Of a stretch of 64,000 nucleotides of DNA, positions 9,072 through 17,344 are shown in pieces (position 1 is the stretch's first letter; every line of letters begins with the position of its first letter). Position numbers and translations under genes: made by a program. Under the pieces are notes generated by a model. That model searched no databases. It saw nothing but the letters and a program-made list of their open reading frames with translations, and had not been told where the DNA came from. Origin of the DNA: Oscillospiraceae bacterium (GTDB lineage Bacteria > Bacillota > Clostridia > Oscillospirales > Ruminococcaceae); NCBI GenBank assembly GCA_017505635.1, contig JAFVOU010000016.1:62001-126000 (forward strand), written 5' to 3'.

Positions 9072-9983
9072 TTATTTTGTCATGCTTGCGATTTCTGCTG
9101 CGAAGTTGTCTTCTTTCTTTTCGAGGCCTTCACCTTTTTCAAAACGTGTGAATGCTACTACTGCGATATCGCCGCCGAGTTCTTTAGCTGTTGCTTTTGT
9201 GTAATCTGTAATAGACTGTTTGTCGTCTTTTACGAAAGCCTGGTCGAGCAAGCAGTTTTCTTTGTAGAATTTTGCAATTCTGCCCATAACCATTTTTTCA
9301 GCGATGTTAGCTGGTTTGCCTTCGTTGATAGCCTGCTGCATAAGAATTTCTTTTTCTTTTTCAAGAACTTCTGGAGCAACGTCAGCTTTGCAGAGGTAAG
9401 TTGGGTTTGCTGCAGCAACCTGCATAGCAACGTCTTTACCGTAAGCTTCGAATTCAGCTTTTGCAAATACTTCGTCAGATGTTTCAAATTTAACAAGAAC
9501 ACCGTGTGTACCACCAGCGTGGATGTAAGCTACACATGGACCTTCGTATCTTACGAAACGACGGATTTTGATGTTTTCGCCGATAACAAGAATTTTTTCC
9601 TGGAGACCAGCTTCAACTGTGTTGCCGTCTGCCATTGTTTTTGTCATAAGTTCTTCAACTGTAGCTGGGTTTGTGTCAGCAACAATTTTAGCAAGGTCTG
9701 CAACGAATGTTTTAAACTGTTCGTTTTTAGCAACAAAGTCTGTTTCGGAGTTAACTTCGATAACTACACCAACTTTTGCTTCTTTGTCAACTGTTGCAAA
9801 AACCATACCTTCAGCAGCAATTCTGCCAGCTTTTTTAGTAGCAGCAGCAAGGCCTTTTTCTCTGAGGTATTCGATTGCTTTTTCGAAATCGCCGTTGGAT
9901 TCTGTCAAAGCTTTTTTGCAGTCCATCATGCCGCAGCCTGTGCGTTCACGAAGGTTTTTTACATCACTAGCTGTAAATGCCAT
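9072..9983 (-). CDS. tsf: Elongation factor Ts
   Basis: EF-Ts is the guanine nucleotide exchange factor for EF-Tu. The N-terminal UBA-like domain with the signature LRERTGCGMMDCKKAL and the core motif VNSETDFVAKN are clear. The ATG at 9983 (MAFTASDVKNL) has GGAGGA eight bases upstream; a longer frame begins at a TTG overlapping that ribosome site and is not credible. The length is 303 residues, the two-subdomain core form. It is cotranscribed with rpsB (49-base gap without a terminator). Confidence 0.97.
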   Translation of the reverse strand: MAFTASDVKNLRERTGCGMMDCKKALTESNGDFEKAIEYLREKGLAAATKKAGRIAAEGMVFATVDKEAKVGVVIEVNSETDFVAKNEQFKTFVADLAKIVADTNPATVEELMTKTMADGNTVEAGLQEKILVIGENIKIRRFVRYEGPCVAYIHAGGTHGVLVKFETSDEVFAKAEFEAYGKDVAMQVAAANPTYLCKADVAPEVLEKEKEILMQQAINEGKPANIAEKMVMGRIAKFYKENCLLDQAFVKDDKQSITDYTKATAKELGGDIAVVAFTRFEKGEGLEKKEDNFAAEIASMTK

Positions 9984-10032
9984 TTTTTTGTCCTCCAATT
10001 TTATACTAGAAAAAAATTTTTATTTGTTAAAA

Positions 10033-10761
10033 TTATTCTTCAACAACTTCTGCTTCTTCAGCAACTGGAGCTGTCTGTTCGCCCTGACGGCCTTCGATGA
10101 TAGCGTCAGCCATAGCGCCGGAGATAAGTTTAACAGCTCTGATAGCATCGTCGTTACCTGGGATTACGTAGTCAACTTCGTCTGGGTCACAGTTTGTGTC
10201 AACGATAGCAACAACTGGGATACCAAGGTTTTTAGCTTCTGCTACAGCGATTTTTTCTTTACGTGTATCTACAACGAACATAGCTTTTGGCAATGTTTCC
10301 ATGTTTTTGATACCGCCGATATTTTTTTCGAGTTTTTCGATTTCGAGTTCAAGTTTGATAACTTCTTTTTTAGGAAGAAGATCAAATGTGCCGTCTTCTT
10401 TCATTTTGTTGAGCTGTTCAAGACGAGCAATTCTTGTTTTCATTGTGCGGTAGTTTGTGAGCATACCACCAAGCCATCTTGCGTTAACAAAGTGCATACC
10501 ACATCTCTGTGCTTCTTCTTTGATAGCGTCCTGAGCCTGTTTTTTAGTACCTACGAAGAGAACTTCGCCGCCTTCTGCAGCAATTTCTTTGATGAAGTCG
10601 TATGCTTCGTCAAGTTTTTTTACTGTTTTCTGAAGGTCGATGATGTAGATACCGTTTCTTTCTGTGAAGATGTAACGAGCCATTTTTGGGTTCCATCTTC
10701 TTGTCTGGTGACCGAAGTGTACACCTGCTTCAAGCAACTGTTTCATTGATACTGATGACAT
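10033..10761 (-). CDS. rpsB: 30S ribosomal protein S2
   Basis: S2 binds the 30S head-body junction and is needed for S1 recruitment and initiation. The signature blocks [21 protein letters not shown] and [15 protein letters not shown] are present. The ATG at 10761 (MSSVSMKQ) has GGAGGA eight bases upstream; earlier in-frame codons overlap that site. The length is 242 residues with an acidic, alanine-rich tail. It has a strong promoter and a roughly 100-base structured leader, and is followed by tsf. Confidence 0.97.
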   Translation of the reverse strand: MSSVSMKQLLEAGVHFGHQTRRWNPKMARYIFTERNGIYIIDLQKTVKKLDEAYDFIKEIAAEGGEVLFVGTKKQAQDAIKEEAQRCGMHFVNARWLGGMLTNYRTMKTRIARLEQLNKMKEDGTFDLLPKKEVIKLELEIEKLEKNIGGIKNMETLPKAMFVVDTRKEKIAVAEAKNLGIPVVAIVDTNCDPDEVDYVIPGNDDAIRAVKLISGAMADAIIEGRQGEQTAPVAEEAEVVEE

Positions 10762-10789
10762 AATTTTTTCCTCCAATTTGGTTAATTCC

Positions 10790-10856
10790 TCCGCTGTGTT
10801 TTGCTTGTTTTACAGCCTATGTCGTGAGACACACCAACTGTAAGGAACACAGCGTG
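10790..10856 (-). promoter_or_regulatory. Structured 5' leader of rpsB (candidate S2 autoregulatory element)
   Basis: Between the promoter and the ribosome site the RNA can fold into one long interrupted hairpin. An outer 9-base stem (10792-10800 with 10846-10854: CGCTGTGTT/AACACAGCG) encloses a 6-base stem (10810-10815 with 10838-10843: TTACAG/CTGTAA). The ribosome site lies just 3' of the outer stem. S2 is known to repress rpsB-tsf in proteobacteria; a comparable role here is inference. Confidence 0.5.
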
Positions 10857-10872
10857 CGTAATGCGCCTAAAT

Positions 10873-10901
10873 ATATTACCACAACACACATACAAAGTCA
10901 A
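10873..10901 (-). promoter_or_regulatory. Sigma-A promoter for rpsB-tsf
   Basis: Minus strand TTGACT (10896-10901), a 17-base spacer and TAATAT (10873-10878). A second TTGACA lies seven bases further upstream. Position and match suit a strong ribosomal promoter. Confidence 0.75.
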
Positions 10902-10980
10902 GTGTCAATACATATTTTTTTACAAAATAACAGGCAAAAAATCTACATTTTTTACAAATATCAGATATCTCAGACATATA

Positions 10981-11020
10981 AAAAATACCTGTCCGAAAAA
11001 CAGTTCTGACAGGTATTTTT
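10981..11020 (-). terminator. Bidirectional terminator after the Nudix-GNAT gene
   Basis: An 8-base stem TACCTGTC/GACAGGTA (10986-10993 with 11008-11015), flanked by an A-run on one side and a T-run on the other, so it can work in both directions. The minus-strand gene ending at 11028 is the obvious user. Confidence 0.8.
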
Positions 11021-11027
11021 CCTTTGT

Positions 11028-11888
11028 TTATTTATTCTTTTTCTGATTCCTCAGCATACCAAGACGGTTATCTGCCAGATAATCAAAATTGTTGCGGCTG
11101 TACAGCCTGTCGGCAGGTTTATTTGCAATAAGCATTACAAAAGCATTTTCGTCTGTATTTTCTCTGAACCATTCGTCTATGCGTGCCATTATCATTGAGC
11201 CTATACCATTGTTCTGGTAATCTCTGTCAACCATAATATCTGTAACAGCATACGAAACACCGCCGTCACCTATTACCCTGCCGCTTCCGATAAGTTTGTC
11301 ACCATCATATACAGAAACCGCAAAAAGGCTGTTTTCCATAGCTGTGCGTGCTTTTTCAATATCTTTTGCTCCACCTATACCCGATGCCACCCTTAACAGA
11401 TTGTAAGCTTCTGCCTCTGGTGCTTTGTTTTCAAAAACAAATTTATCCACATCAAATCCGTTGAGTTTTTTCCAGCATATGTCAAGAGCCCAGTTCTGCA
11501 TAGGAGAAAACATTCTGCCACGCAGTTCTTCATATCCAACCCACATAAGTGTATGGTCTTTTTCCACAGTAAAAGCATTTTCCATCTTCACAAGCTGTCC
11601 CAGATAATATGTCTGTACCGGGTGAAAATAACCGATGCGTCTGTGAAATGTATAATGCTCTGCCGAACATATTTTTTCGCATACATTTACAGAGTATCCG
11701 ATTTCTTCCATACATTCACGGCTGATACATTCTGTATCGCTTTCATTCCGTTCCAATCCGCCGCCAAGAAAGAAAAATCCTTTTGGTGTTTTTACAACCG
11801 CAAATTTTTCTTCGTTATAACAGATTAGATATGCTCCTGTTCTGTCGGTATAATTTGTATTCAATTTTTCGCCAAATACTCTATGCAT
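11028..11888 (-). CDS. Nudix hydrolase fused to GNAT acetyltransferase
   Basis: This is a two-domain protein of 286 residues. Residues 1-150 form a Nudix hydrolase with a full Nudix box at 43-65 (G-x5-E, then REC-x-EEIGY), the magnesium-binding signature of enzymes that cleave nucleoside diphosphate-linked compounds. Residues about 160-286 form a GNAT N-acetyltransferase with the acetyl-CoA loop QNNGIG and the upstream YAVTDIMVDRDY strand. Substrates are unknown. AGAGGA precedes the ATG. It has its own extended -10 promoter and a terminator, so it looks monocistronic. Such fusions could act on a nucleotide-linked amine, but nothing in the sequence proves this. Confidence 0.88.
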   Translation of the reverse strand: MHRVFGEKLNTNYTDRTGAYLICYNEEKFAVVKTPKGFFFLGGGLERNESDTECISRECMEEIGYSVNVCEKICSAEHYTFHRRIGYFHPVQTYYLGQLVKMENAFTVEKDHTLMWVGYEELRGRMFSPMQNWALDICWKKLNGFDVDKFVFENKAPEAEAYNLLRVASGIGGAKDIEKARTAMENSLFAVSVYDGDKLIGSGRVIGDGGVSYAVTDIMVDRDYQNNGIGSMIMARIDEWFRENTDENAFVMLIANKPADRLYSRNNFDYLADNRLGMLRNQKKNK

Positions 11889-11936
11889 AAAGTTTCCTCT
11901 TTGATAACTTTAAATTTATCGGTTTAATTACAGTTA

Positions 11937-11965
11937 AGTATATCACTGTTAAAACAAAATGTACA
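11937..11965 (-). promoter_or_regulatory. Candidate extended -10 promoter for the Nudix-GNAT gene
   Basis: TGTACA (11960-11965), a 17-base spacer and TATACT (11937-11942) preceded by TGA, giving an extended -10. It sits just below the brnQ terminator. Confidence 0.55.
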
Positions 11966-11966
11966 C

Positions 11967-11994
11967 AAAAAGACGGCCGCAAGACCGTCTTTAT
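11967..11994 (-). terminator. Rho-independent terminator after brnQ
   Basis: The stem AAAGACGGTC/GGCCGTCTTT with a TTGC loop is followed by T residues. It lies nine bases beyond the brnQ stop codon. Confidence 0.85.
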
Positions 11995-12000
11995 TTCAAA

Positions 12001-13299
12001 CTATTGCTGTTTTTTTGTTTTACCCAGAACAAAAGCTATAACCAAAGCAACAACTGTAACGCTAAGCCAGCCAAATCCCTGTTCATAAAACGGCAGTTTG
12101 CTGCAAAGTGTGCTTACCGCACCAAGCGGAATTATACCCTCAAGTGCATAAATAACACTGATAACAGCTGTAGCACCGATAGTTACCGGATAAATAAATG
12201 GATTTTTAATTTTATCATCAAGCAATCCCATAATGATAATAACACTTACCGATGGATATATTGCATTGAGGATAGGTACAGAAATATTAAGAATAGTTGT
12301 AAGACCATAGTTGCATACAACCAGTGAGAACAGAGTTACAATCCAAACCATACTTTTGTATGTAGCCCTTGTAAGTTTTGAAAAATATTCCGAAACCGAA
12401 GTAATAAGACCTACACATGTTGTAAGACATGCAAGTGCAAATATCGCAGCAAGTATTATTGCACCAAATTCTCCGAACAGCTGATATACAATCTGTCTGA
12501 GTGCAACCGCACCGTTTGCACCGATTTCATAAACACCACTGGACTGCATACCCATGTATGTAAGCATAATGTAAATAAGTGCAAGTATAATTCCTGCAAG
12601 AACGCCTGCTACAGAAGAATATCTTAAAGAATCCTTTTTCCTGTATATACCAAGGTTTTCAAAGGATTTGGCTACAACAGAAGCAAATACAAGACCTGCT
12701 ATGGCATCCATTGTAAGATAACCTTCACTGAATCCTTTAAAAAACGGAGACTGTGCATATGCTGGCTGTGCCGCAGCAACAGATTTGTCACCCATAAGCA
12801 CAAATGCACCAAACACAAATACTACCATAATGATAAGAAGCGGTGTAAGGACTGTGCCTAAACGGTCTACCAGTTTGTTTGGATTAAGAGAAAGCCACGC
12901 AGAAAGAGCAAAGAATACCACTGAATAAATAATCATCAGAACAAGTGTATTGCTTTCATCCGAAAGGTACGGAGCAATTGACATTTCAAAAGGCACACTT
13001 GCAGCACGCGGAATTGCAAGACCCGGACCTATGGCAAGATAAAGCAGGGTGGTAAAAATCACAGAAAATGTTTTTCCAACACGACCTGTAAGCTTGTCCA
13101 TACTGCCTGTTTTAACCACAACAATTACAGCCAGAACAGGCAGCAATACGGCAGTAATCAAAAAACCTATGACGGACAGCAGGGTCTGGTTCCCTGCATT
13201 TTGTCCTAAAAACGGAGGAAAAATCAGGTTACCAGCTCCAAAGAACATTGAAAAAAGCATAAATCCGACAAATAAAATTTTGTCCTTTTCTAATTTCAT
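12001..13299 (-). CDS. brnQ: Branched-chain amino acid:cation symporter, BrnQ/LIVCS family
   Basis: BrnQ imports leucine, isoleucine and valine with sodium or protons. The 432-residue protein is hydrophobic with about twelve membrane helices. It has the family N-terminus FMLFSMFFGAGNLIFPPFLGQ and the segment AIGPGLAIPRAASVPFE. AGGAGG precedes the ATG by seven bases. A sigma-A promoter lies 32 bases upstream and a terminator follows, so it is a single-gene unit. I looked for a T-box or a CodY-like palindrome in the short leader and saw neither. Confidence 0.93.
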   Translation of the reverse strand: MKLEKDKILFVGFMLFSMFFGAGNLIFPPFLGQNAGNQTLLSVIGFLITAVLLPVLAVIVVVKTGSMDKLTGRVGKTFSVIFTTLLYLAIGPGLAIPRAASVPFEMSIAPYLSDESNTLVLMIIYSVVFFALSAWLSLNPNKLVDRLGTVLTPLLIIMVVFVFGAFVLMGDKSVAAAQPAYAQSPFFKGFSEGYLTMDAIAGLVFASVVAKSFENLGIYRKKDSLRYSSVAGVLAGIILALIYIMLTYMGMQSSGVYEIGANGAVALRQIVYQLFGEFGAIILAAIFALACLTTCVGLITSVSEYFSKLTRATYKSMVWIVTLFSLVVCNYGLTTILNISVPILNAIYPSVSVIIIMGLLDDKIKNPFIYPVTIGATAVISVIYALEGIIPLGAVSTLCSKLPFYEQGFGWLSVTVVALVIAFVLGKTKKQQ

Positions 13300-13330
13300 T
13301 TCTATTTCCTCCTTGTAAAAATATATGTTT

Positions 13331-13359
13331 AGTATACCACATGCTTAAGCTTATGTAAA
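13331..13359 (-). promoter_or_regulatory. Sigma-A promoter for brnQ
   Basis: TTTACA (13354-13359), a 17-base spacer and TATACT (13331-13336). The transcript would start about 25 bases before the coding region. Confidence 0.65.
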
Positions 13360-13394
13360 TTAAGTTTTGGTTGCATTTTTATGACATTTTCTTG

Positions 13395-13439
13395 CAAAAA
13401 CAAAAGATGCACAGGTTTTCTGAAAATTCTGTGCATCTT
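13395..13439 (-). terminator. Terminator closing the spoIIGA-sigE-sigG-ylmC unit
   Basis: The stem AAGATGCACAG/CTGTGCATCTT (13404-13414 with 13429-13439) is followed on the minus strand by TTTGTTTTTG. Confidence 0.82.
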
Positions 13440-13449
13440 AAGCTGAATT

Positions 13450-13731
13450 TTAATCAAATTTTATTGCAAATCTTTTTGTACGCGTATTTTTCTCTGTTTC
13501 GCCTTTATTTACAAGTATTGCATCCTGCCCTATTTTGACAACATTTTCCCATGCAATTTTTATATCTTCACACCTGCCCAGCAATCCAAAAAAACGCGGT
13601 CTTCCAAATATGACAAGATATTTTACCACAGCACTTTCGCTGCAAAACTCTATGTCATCCACACGTCCTATATTTTGTCCGGTGTCAATACTTATAACAT
13701 CCTTCTGACACAATACCGCCAAGGATACCAA
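13450..13731 (-). CDS. YlmC/YmxH family sporulation protein (PRC-barrel)
   Basis: This small protein of the YlmC/YmxH family has a PRC-barrel fold. The core KDVISIDTGQNIGRVDDIEF resembles the family motif for the first barrel strands, followed by FGRPRFFGLLGRCEDIKIAW. Homologues commonly lie beside sigG in Clostridia and are annotated as sporulation-associated, without a defined biochemical role. The open frame reaches a GTG at 13761 lacking a ribosome site. The TTG at 13731 has AGAGGTG about five bases upstream and gives 93 residues, so I prefer it. The start is uncertain. It is the last gene of the sporulation sigma unit. Confidence 0.75.
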   Translation of the reverse strand: MVSLAVLCQKDVISIDTGQNIGRVDDIEFCSESAVVKYLVIFGRPRFFGLLGRCEDIKIAWENVVKIGQDAILVNKGETEKNTRTKRFAIKFD

Positions 13732-13791
13732 AATACCACCTCTGATATTTATTTTATTCACAGTGATGATAATTTGTTACATATTATCATA

Positions 13792-14568
13792 TTAAGTTTC
13801 AAGCTGACTTTTTATATAGCCTATTACATTTTTCTCTATGCGCGATACCTGTGCCTGACTTATACCTATCTCCTTTGCCACTTCAGTCTGCGTTTTTCCT
13901 TTTATAAACCGTAAATTCATAATATATTTTTCCCGTTTTTTCAGATTGTGCAATGTGTCCTGCATTATTATTTTAGACCATATAGCTTCTTCAAAGTTAT
14001 CACAGGATATATGGTCAAGCAGATATACATCACTTGTATCGTCACTGTACATAGGTTCATATAAAGATATCGAAGGTGAAAGAGCATCCAGCGCCCTGCT
14101 CACCTGATAACCGGAGCAGTTCAGTTCTTCTGCTATATCCTGAACTGTTGGCTCATTTCCGTTCTGATCGGTAAGTTTTTCTTTTACAGACAACGCTTTA
14201 TATGCAAGGTCTTTTACAGAACGGCTTACCTTCAACGACTGATTGTCCCTGATAAATCTCTTTACTTCTCCCAGGATCATCACTACTCCATATGTGGAAA
14301 ACTGAACATTCAGCGAAGTGTCAAAATTATTAAGCGCCTTTATCAGACCTATGCATCCAACCTGAAACAGGTCATCAAAGTCTTCATTTTTATATCTGAA
14401 GCGCTGAATTATACTTAGTACAAGTTTAAGATTTCCGAGGACAAGCAAATCCTTTGCTTTTTTATCTCCGTTTTTCATCTTTTGTATAAGGTTATTTCTT
14501 TCTTCTTCGTTCAGTTCAGGAAGATTGGCTGTATCAACCCCTGAAATTTCAACCTTTTTGTAATACAT
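13792..14568 (-). CDS. sigG: RNA polymerase sporulation sigma factor SigG
   Basis: SigG drives late forespore transcription during endospore formation. The protein matches the family closely: the N-terminus KVEISGVDTANLPEL (an anti-sigma contact region), region 2 with NLKLVLSIIQRF and DDLFQVGCIGLIKALNNFD, region 3, and region 4 with GKTQTEVAKEIGISQAQVSRIEK. The length, 258 residues, is typical (260 in Bacillus). GAGGTG precedes the ATG. It follows sigE by 83 bases, an AT-rich gap where a forespore-type promoter may lie, but I could not match one convincingly. Confidence 0.96.
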   Translation of the reverse strand: MYYKKVEISGVDTANLPELNEEERNNLIQKMKNGDKKAKDLLVLGNLKLVLSIIQRFRYKNEDFDDLFQVGCIGLIKALNNFDTSLNVQFSTYGVVMILGEVKRFIRDNQSLKVSRSVKDLAYKALSVKEKLTDQNGNEPTVQDIAEELNCSGYQVSRALDALSPSISLYEPMYSDDTSDVYLLDHISCDNFEEAIWSKIIMQDTLHNLKKREKYIMNLRFIKGKTQTEVAKEIGISQAQVSRIEKNVIGYIKSQLET

Positions 14569-14651
14569 GAATGCTACACCTCACAACCTTTTGGTTACAA
14601 GGTTAATTATTTGCATTATGTACTTAATTTATAATTGGATATATTTTACCT

Positions 14652-15350
14652 TTATACAATTTTTTCTATTTCTTTTTTCAGTTTTCTGAATATACGTTTT
14701 TCAAGACGTGATATGTATGACTGCGAAATGCCTATTTCATCCGCAACCTCTTTCTGCGTTTTCTCAGGAACTCCGTTCAGCCCGAACCGCATCAATATTA
14801 TCTCCTTTTCTCTTTTGGGCAAAGTGTGAATAGACTGCCACAGTACCTGCTTTTCACTTTCCTCTTCCATATTTCGGCTTACCTCATATTCATCTGTATA
14901 CAGTATATCTATAAGATTAAGTTCGTTTCCGTCGCTGTCAACACTCAGTGCATCATCTATGCTTATATCTGTATTTTTGTTGCTCTGTTTGCGCAGATAC
15001 ATCAGAATTTCATTTTCTACACAGCGCGATGCATAGGTTGCAAATTTAATATTTTTTGACGGTTTAAAGGAATTTACTGCTTTTATTAGACCAAGACTGC
15101 CTATAGATGTCAGATCCTCTATGTTTACTGCACTGCTTTCAAACTTTTTTGCTATATATATCACCAGCCGAAGATTGTGTACTATCATCTTTTCCCTGGC
15201 TGCTCTGTCGCCGTTTTCAAGACCTTTGAATATAATCTGTTCTTCCGTTTCACTTAAAGGCGGCGGCAATGTCTGCGGACCATTTATGTACCATATTATT
15301 CCTGTATCCTTTGACAAATTAAGCAACAGTCTTTTCAAATAAAAAATCAT
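14652..15350 (-). CDS. sigE: RNA polymerase sporulation sigma factor SigE
   Basis: SigE is the first mother-cell sigma factor of sporulation. It is made as an inactive precursor and activated by SpoIIGA cleavage. The N-terminal ~25 residues (MIFYLKRLLLNLSKDTG) are hydrophobic and basic like the pro-sequence that tethers it to the membrane. They are followed by the canonical ALPPPLS-like segment (TLPPPLSETEEQII), region 2 (NLRLVIYIAKKFE, EDLTSIGSLGLIKAVNSF) and region 4 (KTQKEVADEIGISQSYISRLEKRI). It has 232 residues. It is encoded immediately after spoIIGA, as in other endospore formers. Confidence 0.96.
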   Translation of the reverse strand: MIFYLKRLLLNLSKDTGIIWYINGPQTLPPPLSETEEQIIFKGLENGDRAAREKMIVHNLRLVIYIAKKFESSAVNIEDLTSIGSLGLIKAVNSFKPSKNIKFATYASRCVENEILMYLRKQSNKNTDISIDDALSVDSDGNELNLIDILYTDEYEVSRNMEEESEKQVLWQSIHTLPKREKEIILMRFGLNGVPEKTQKEVADEIGISQSYISRLEKRIFRKLKKEIEKIV

Positions 15351-15360
15351 ATTTTCTCCT

Positions 15361-16203
15361 TTACAGCTGTTTTTTTATATCTGTTCCAAAAATTGCGGTT
15401 ACATTTTCACTTAATTTATTATTTACAAAACCTATCAGAACATTGTTTATTACAGTTCCTTCTATAATTATCTTTTCCGCTTTAAGCGACGGTATTATCC
15501 CCTCGCCGGTAATGGTATTGAAAAAAACCGGTACAAATACCGTTTTGACATCTGTGTATTTTCCTTTTAAAAAATTATACACATCATTTTTCAGCATTTC
15601 CGGCAGTTTCAATGACACCTTTTCAAAGCTTAAAAGTATAACATCTTTATTTGATATTATATCTTTTATCTTTAAACCGCTGTCATAAAATGCTCCTATA
15701 TCTGTGATACTGAAGTCCCTGAATATAATATCAGCATGGTATACCTTATCCGGAGATATCTTTTCCTTTACCGCTGAAAAAAATATTACAGACAGATATA
15801 TACCAGCCGATGCTGTAACCAGAATAACAGGGTTTATATTTATATAGAAAAACATATTGTTATGATAAACCGCACTGCTTTTTTCAGAAACCGAAATTAC
15901 CATTCCCATAAGCAAAATGTTCAGTATAATAAAGCATCCCGTCTGTATCATAAGCTTTTTTACATTTGTTCTTCCAAATGCTGTTACAGCACACAATAAT
16001 AAAGAAGCCGTTTTCACTGACAAATCCACAAAAATATTTCCGGCAGGTACAAAAATATAAAGGCAAAACAGTGCCCCCGTCAAAGAGGCAATCAGTATTC
16101 TTTTTCTGCTGTAGGTATATCCTGCAATAACCGATGATGCTGTCAGCAAAAAATATGTAATCAAAAAATTAACTGCAATCAGAACATCTATATAAACAAT
16201 CAT
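15361..16203 (-). CDS. spoIIGA: Sporulation sigma-E factor processing aspartic peptidase SpoIIGA
   Basis: SpoIIGA is a septal membrane protease that removes the SigE pro-sequence. The N-terminal half (about residues 1-150) has five hydrophobic segments. The C-terminal half carries the aspartic protease signature as FYDSGLKIKD, a DSG variant of the usual DTGN. The frame opens at a GTG at 16212, but AGGTGA is well placed for the ATG at 16203 (MIVYIDVLIAVNF), giving 280 residues. It precedes sigE by ten bases. Weak sequence conservation is normal for this family; context makes the call firm. Confidence 0.92.
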   Translation of the reverse strand: MIVYIDVLIAVNFLITYFLLTASSVIAGYTYSRKRILIASLTGALFCLYIFVPAGNIFVDLSVKTASLLLCAVTAFGRTNVKKLMIQTGCFIILNILLMGMVISVSEKSSAVYHNNMFFYININPVILVTASAGIYLSVIFFSAVKEKISPDKVYHADIIFRDFSITDIGAFYDSGLKIKDIISNKDVILLSFEKVSLKLPEMLKNDVYNFLKGKYTDVKTVFVPVFFNTITGEGIIPSLKAEKIIIEGTVINNVLIGFVNNKLSENVTAIFGTDIKKQL

Positions 16204-16219
16204 TACAATCACCTGTTTA

Positions 16220-16254
16220 ATTTTACTGCAAACGGTTTAAAAAATATGTCACAA
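16220..16254 (-). promoter_or_regulatory. Candidate spoIIGA promoter with unusually long spacer
   Basis: TAAAAT (16220-16225) lies 17 bases above the start codon, but no -35 exists at 17 bases. TTGTGA (16249-16254) is 23 bases away. The Bacillus spoIIG promoter is known for a 22-base spacer compensated by Spo0A. Near-matches to the 0A box (TGTCACA, TGTCTTT) overlap the -35. Confidence 0.3.
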
Positions 16255-16303
16255 TAAAAAGACAGCAAAAAATATTAAAGAATTGCTGCACTGTATTATT
16301 TTA

Positions 16304-16344
16304 ATAAACAAAAATCCTGATGCAGAAATAACTGCATCAGGATT
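16304..16344 (-). terminator. Rho-independent terminator after pfkA
   Basis: A 13-base stem AATCCTGATGCAG/CTGCATCAGGATT (16313-16325 with 16332-16344) with a 6-base loop, followed by TTTTG on the minus strand. It ends the hprK-to-pfkA block. Confidence 0.88.
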
Positions 16345-16363
16345 ATGATATACATTATTTGAT

Positions 16364-17335
16364 TTAAATTGATACAATGTCAGCTACATGAAGGAAATAC
16401 GGGTCAATTTCCTTTGTCATTTTAAGAGCTTCTTCAATTTCATAGCTTACAATATGGTATTCGTGAAGTGCAACAACACGGTTGTACTGACCTTCACGGA
16501 GAAGTTCAACTGCCTTGCAGCCCATAAGTGTTGCAATAAGACGGTCACGGGATGTAGGAGAACCGCCACGCTGAACATGACCAAGAATTGTTGCGCGTGT
16601 TTCGATGCCTGTTGCAAACTGAACAATTTTTGCAATACCTTCTGCATCGCCAACACCTTCAGCAACTACGATAAGAAAGTTCTTTTTGCCGATTTTAAGA
16701 CTTTCTTTTATCTGATTGATAACATCTTTCTCAAGGTCAAATTCTTTTTCAGGAATAAGCACTGCCATAGCACCGTTTGCAATAGCTGTACTTACAGCAA
16801 TATGACCTGCATGTCTGCCCATAACCTCAACTACACTGCAGCGTTCGTGGCTTCGTGCAGTATCACGAAGTCTGTCACACATCTGGATGGATGTGTTAAG
16901 AGCTGTATCGTAACCGATTGTATAATCACTGCAGGCAATATCGTTATCGATTGTGCCAGGAATGCCAATGCATTTGATACCTTTTTTTGCAATAGCCTGA
17001 CATCCGCGGAAAGAACCGTCACCGCCGATAACAACCAAAGCATCAATGCCATGTTTCACACAGGTTTCGTAAGCTTTCTGCTGACCTTCTTCTGTCTGGA
17101 ATGCCTTGCATCTTGCTGTAAAAAGCATTGTACCGCCACGCTGGATAATGTTGGAAACACTTCTGAGGTCCATATCGATAACATTGTCTTCGATAAGACC
17201 ATTATAGCCGTGGAGAATGCCCTTTACATTAATACCATAGTAAAGTGCTGTACGCACAACTGCCCTGATTGCAGCATTCATACCAGGTGCGTCGCCGCCA
17301 CTTGTAAGAACACCGATTGTTTTGATTTCTGACAT
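16364..17335 (-). CDS. pfkA: ATP-dependent 6-phosphofructokinase
   Basis: PfkA phosphorylates fructose 6-phosphate to the 1,6-bisphosphate, the committed step of glycolysis. The ATP site GVLTSGGDAPGMNAAIRAVVR, GGDGSFRG, the catalytic segment PGTIDNDIACSDYTIGYDTA and the substrate segment VEVMGRHAGHIAV are all visible. GGDGS with a glycine after the aspartate is the ATP (not pyrophosphate) type. The length of 323 residues matches the allosteric bacterial enzyme. It follows dnaE by nine bases and is the last gene of the block, ahead of a strong terminator. Confidence 0.97.
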   Translation of the reverse strand: MSEIKTIGVLTSGGDAPGMNAAIRAVVRTALYYGINVKGILHGYNGLIEDNVIDMDLRSVSNIIQRGGTMLFTARCKAFQTEEGQQKAYETCVKHGIDALVVIGGDGSFRGCQAIAKKGIKCIGIPGTIDNDIACSDYTIGYDTALNTSIQMCDRLRDTARSHERCSVVEVMGRHAGHIAVSTAIANGAMAVLIPEKEFDLEKDVINQIKESLKIGKKNFLIVVAEGVGDAEGIAKIVQFATGIETRATILGHVQRGGSPTSRDRLIATLMGCKAVELLREGQYNRVVALHEYHIVSYEIEEALKMTKEIDPYFLHVADIVSI

Positions 17336-17344
17336 ACTTTTAAC

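Noticed and set aside
9568..10749. 393-codon plus-strand open frame crossing tsf and rpsB
   Set aside because: It spans two real genes and their spacer on the other strand, so it is not a gene.
13300..13330. T-box or amino-acid riboswitch before brnQ
   Set aside because: The leader from the predicted promoter is only about 25 bases, far too short for a T-box or other riboswitch.
14569..14651. Forespore (sigma-F/G) promoter before sigG
   Set aside because: GTATA at the end of sigE lies 16 bases from AATTATA, but the -10 match is too poor to call.
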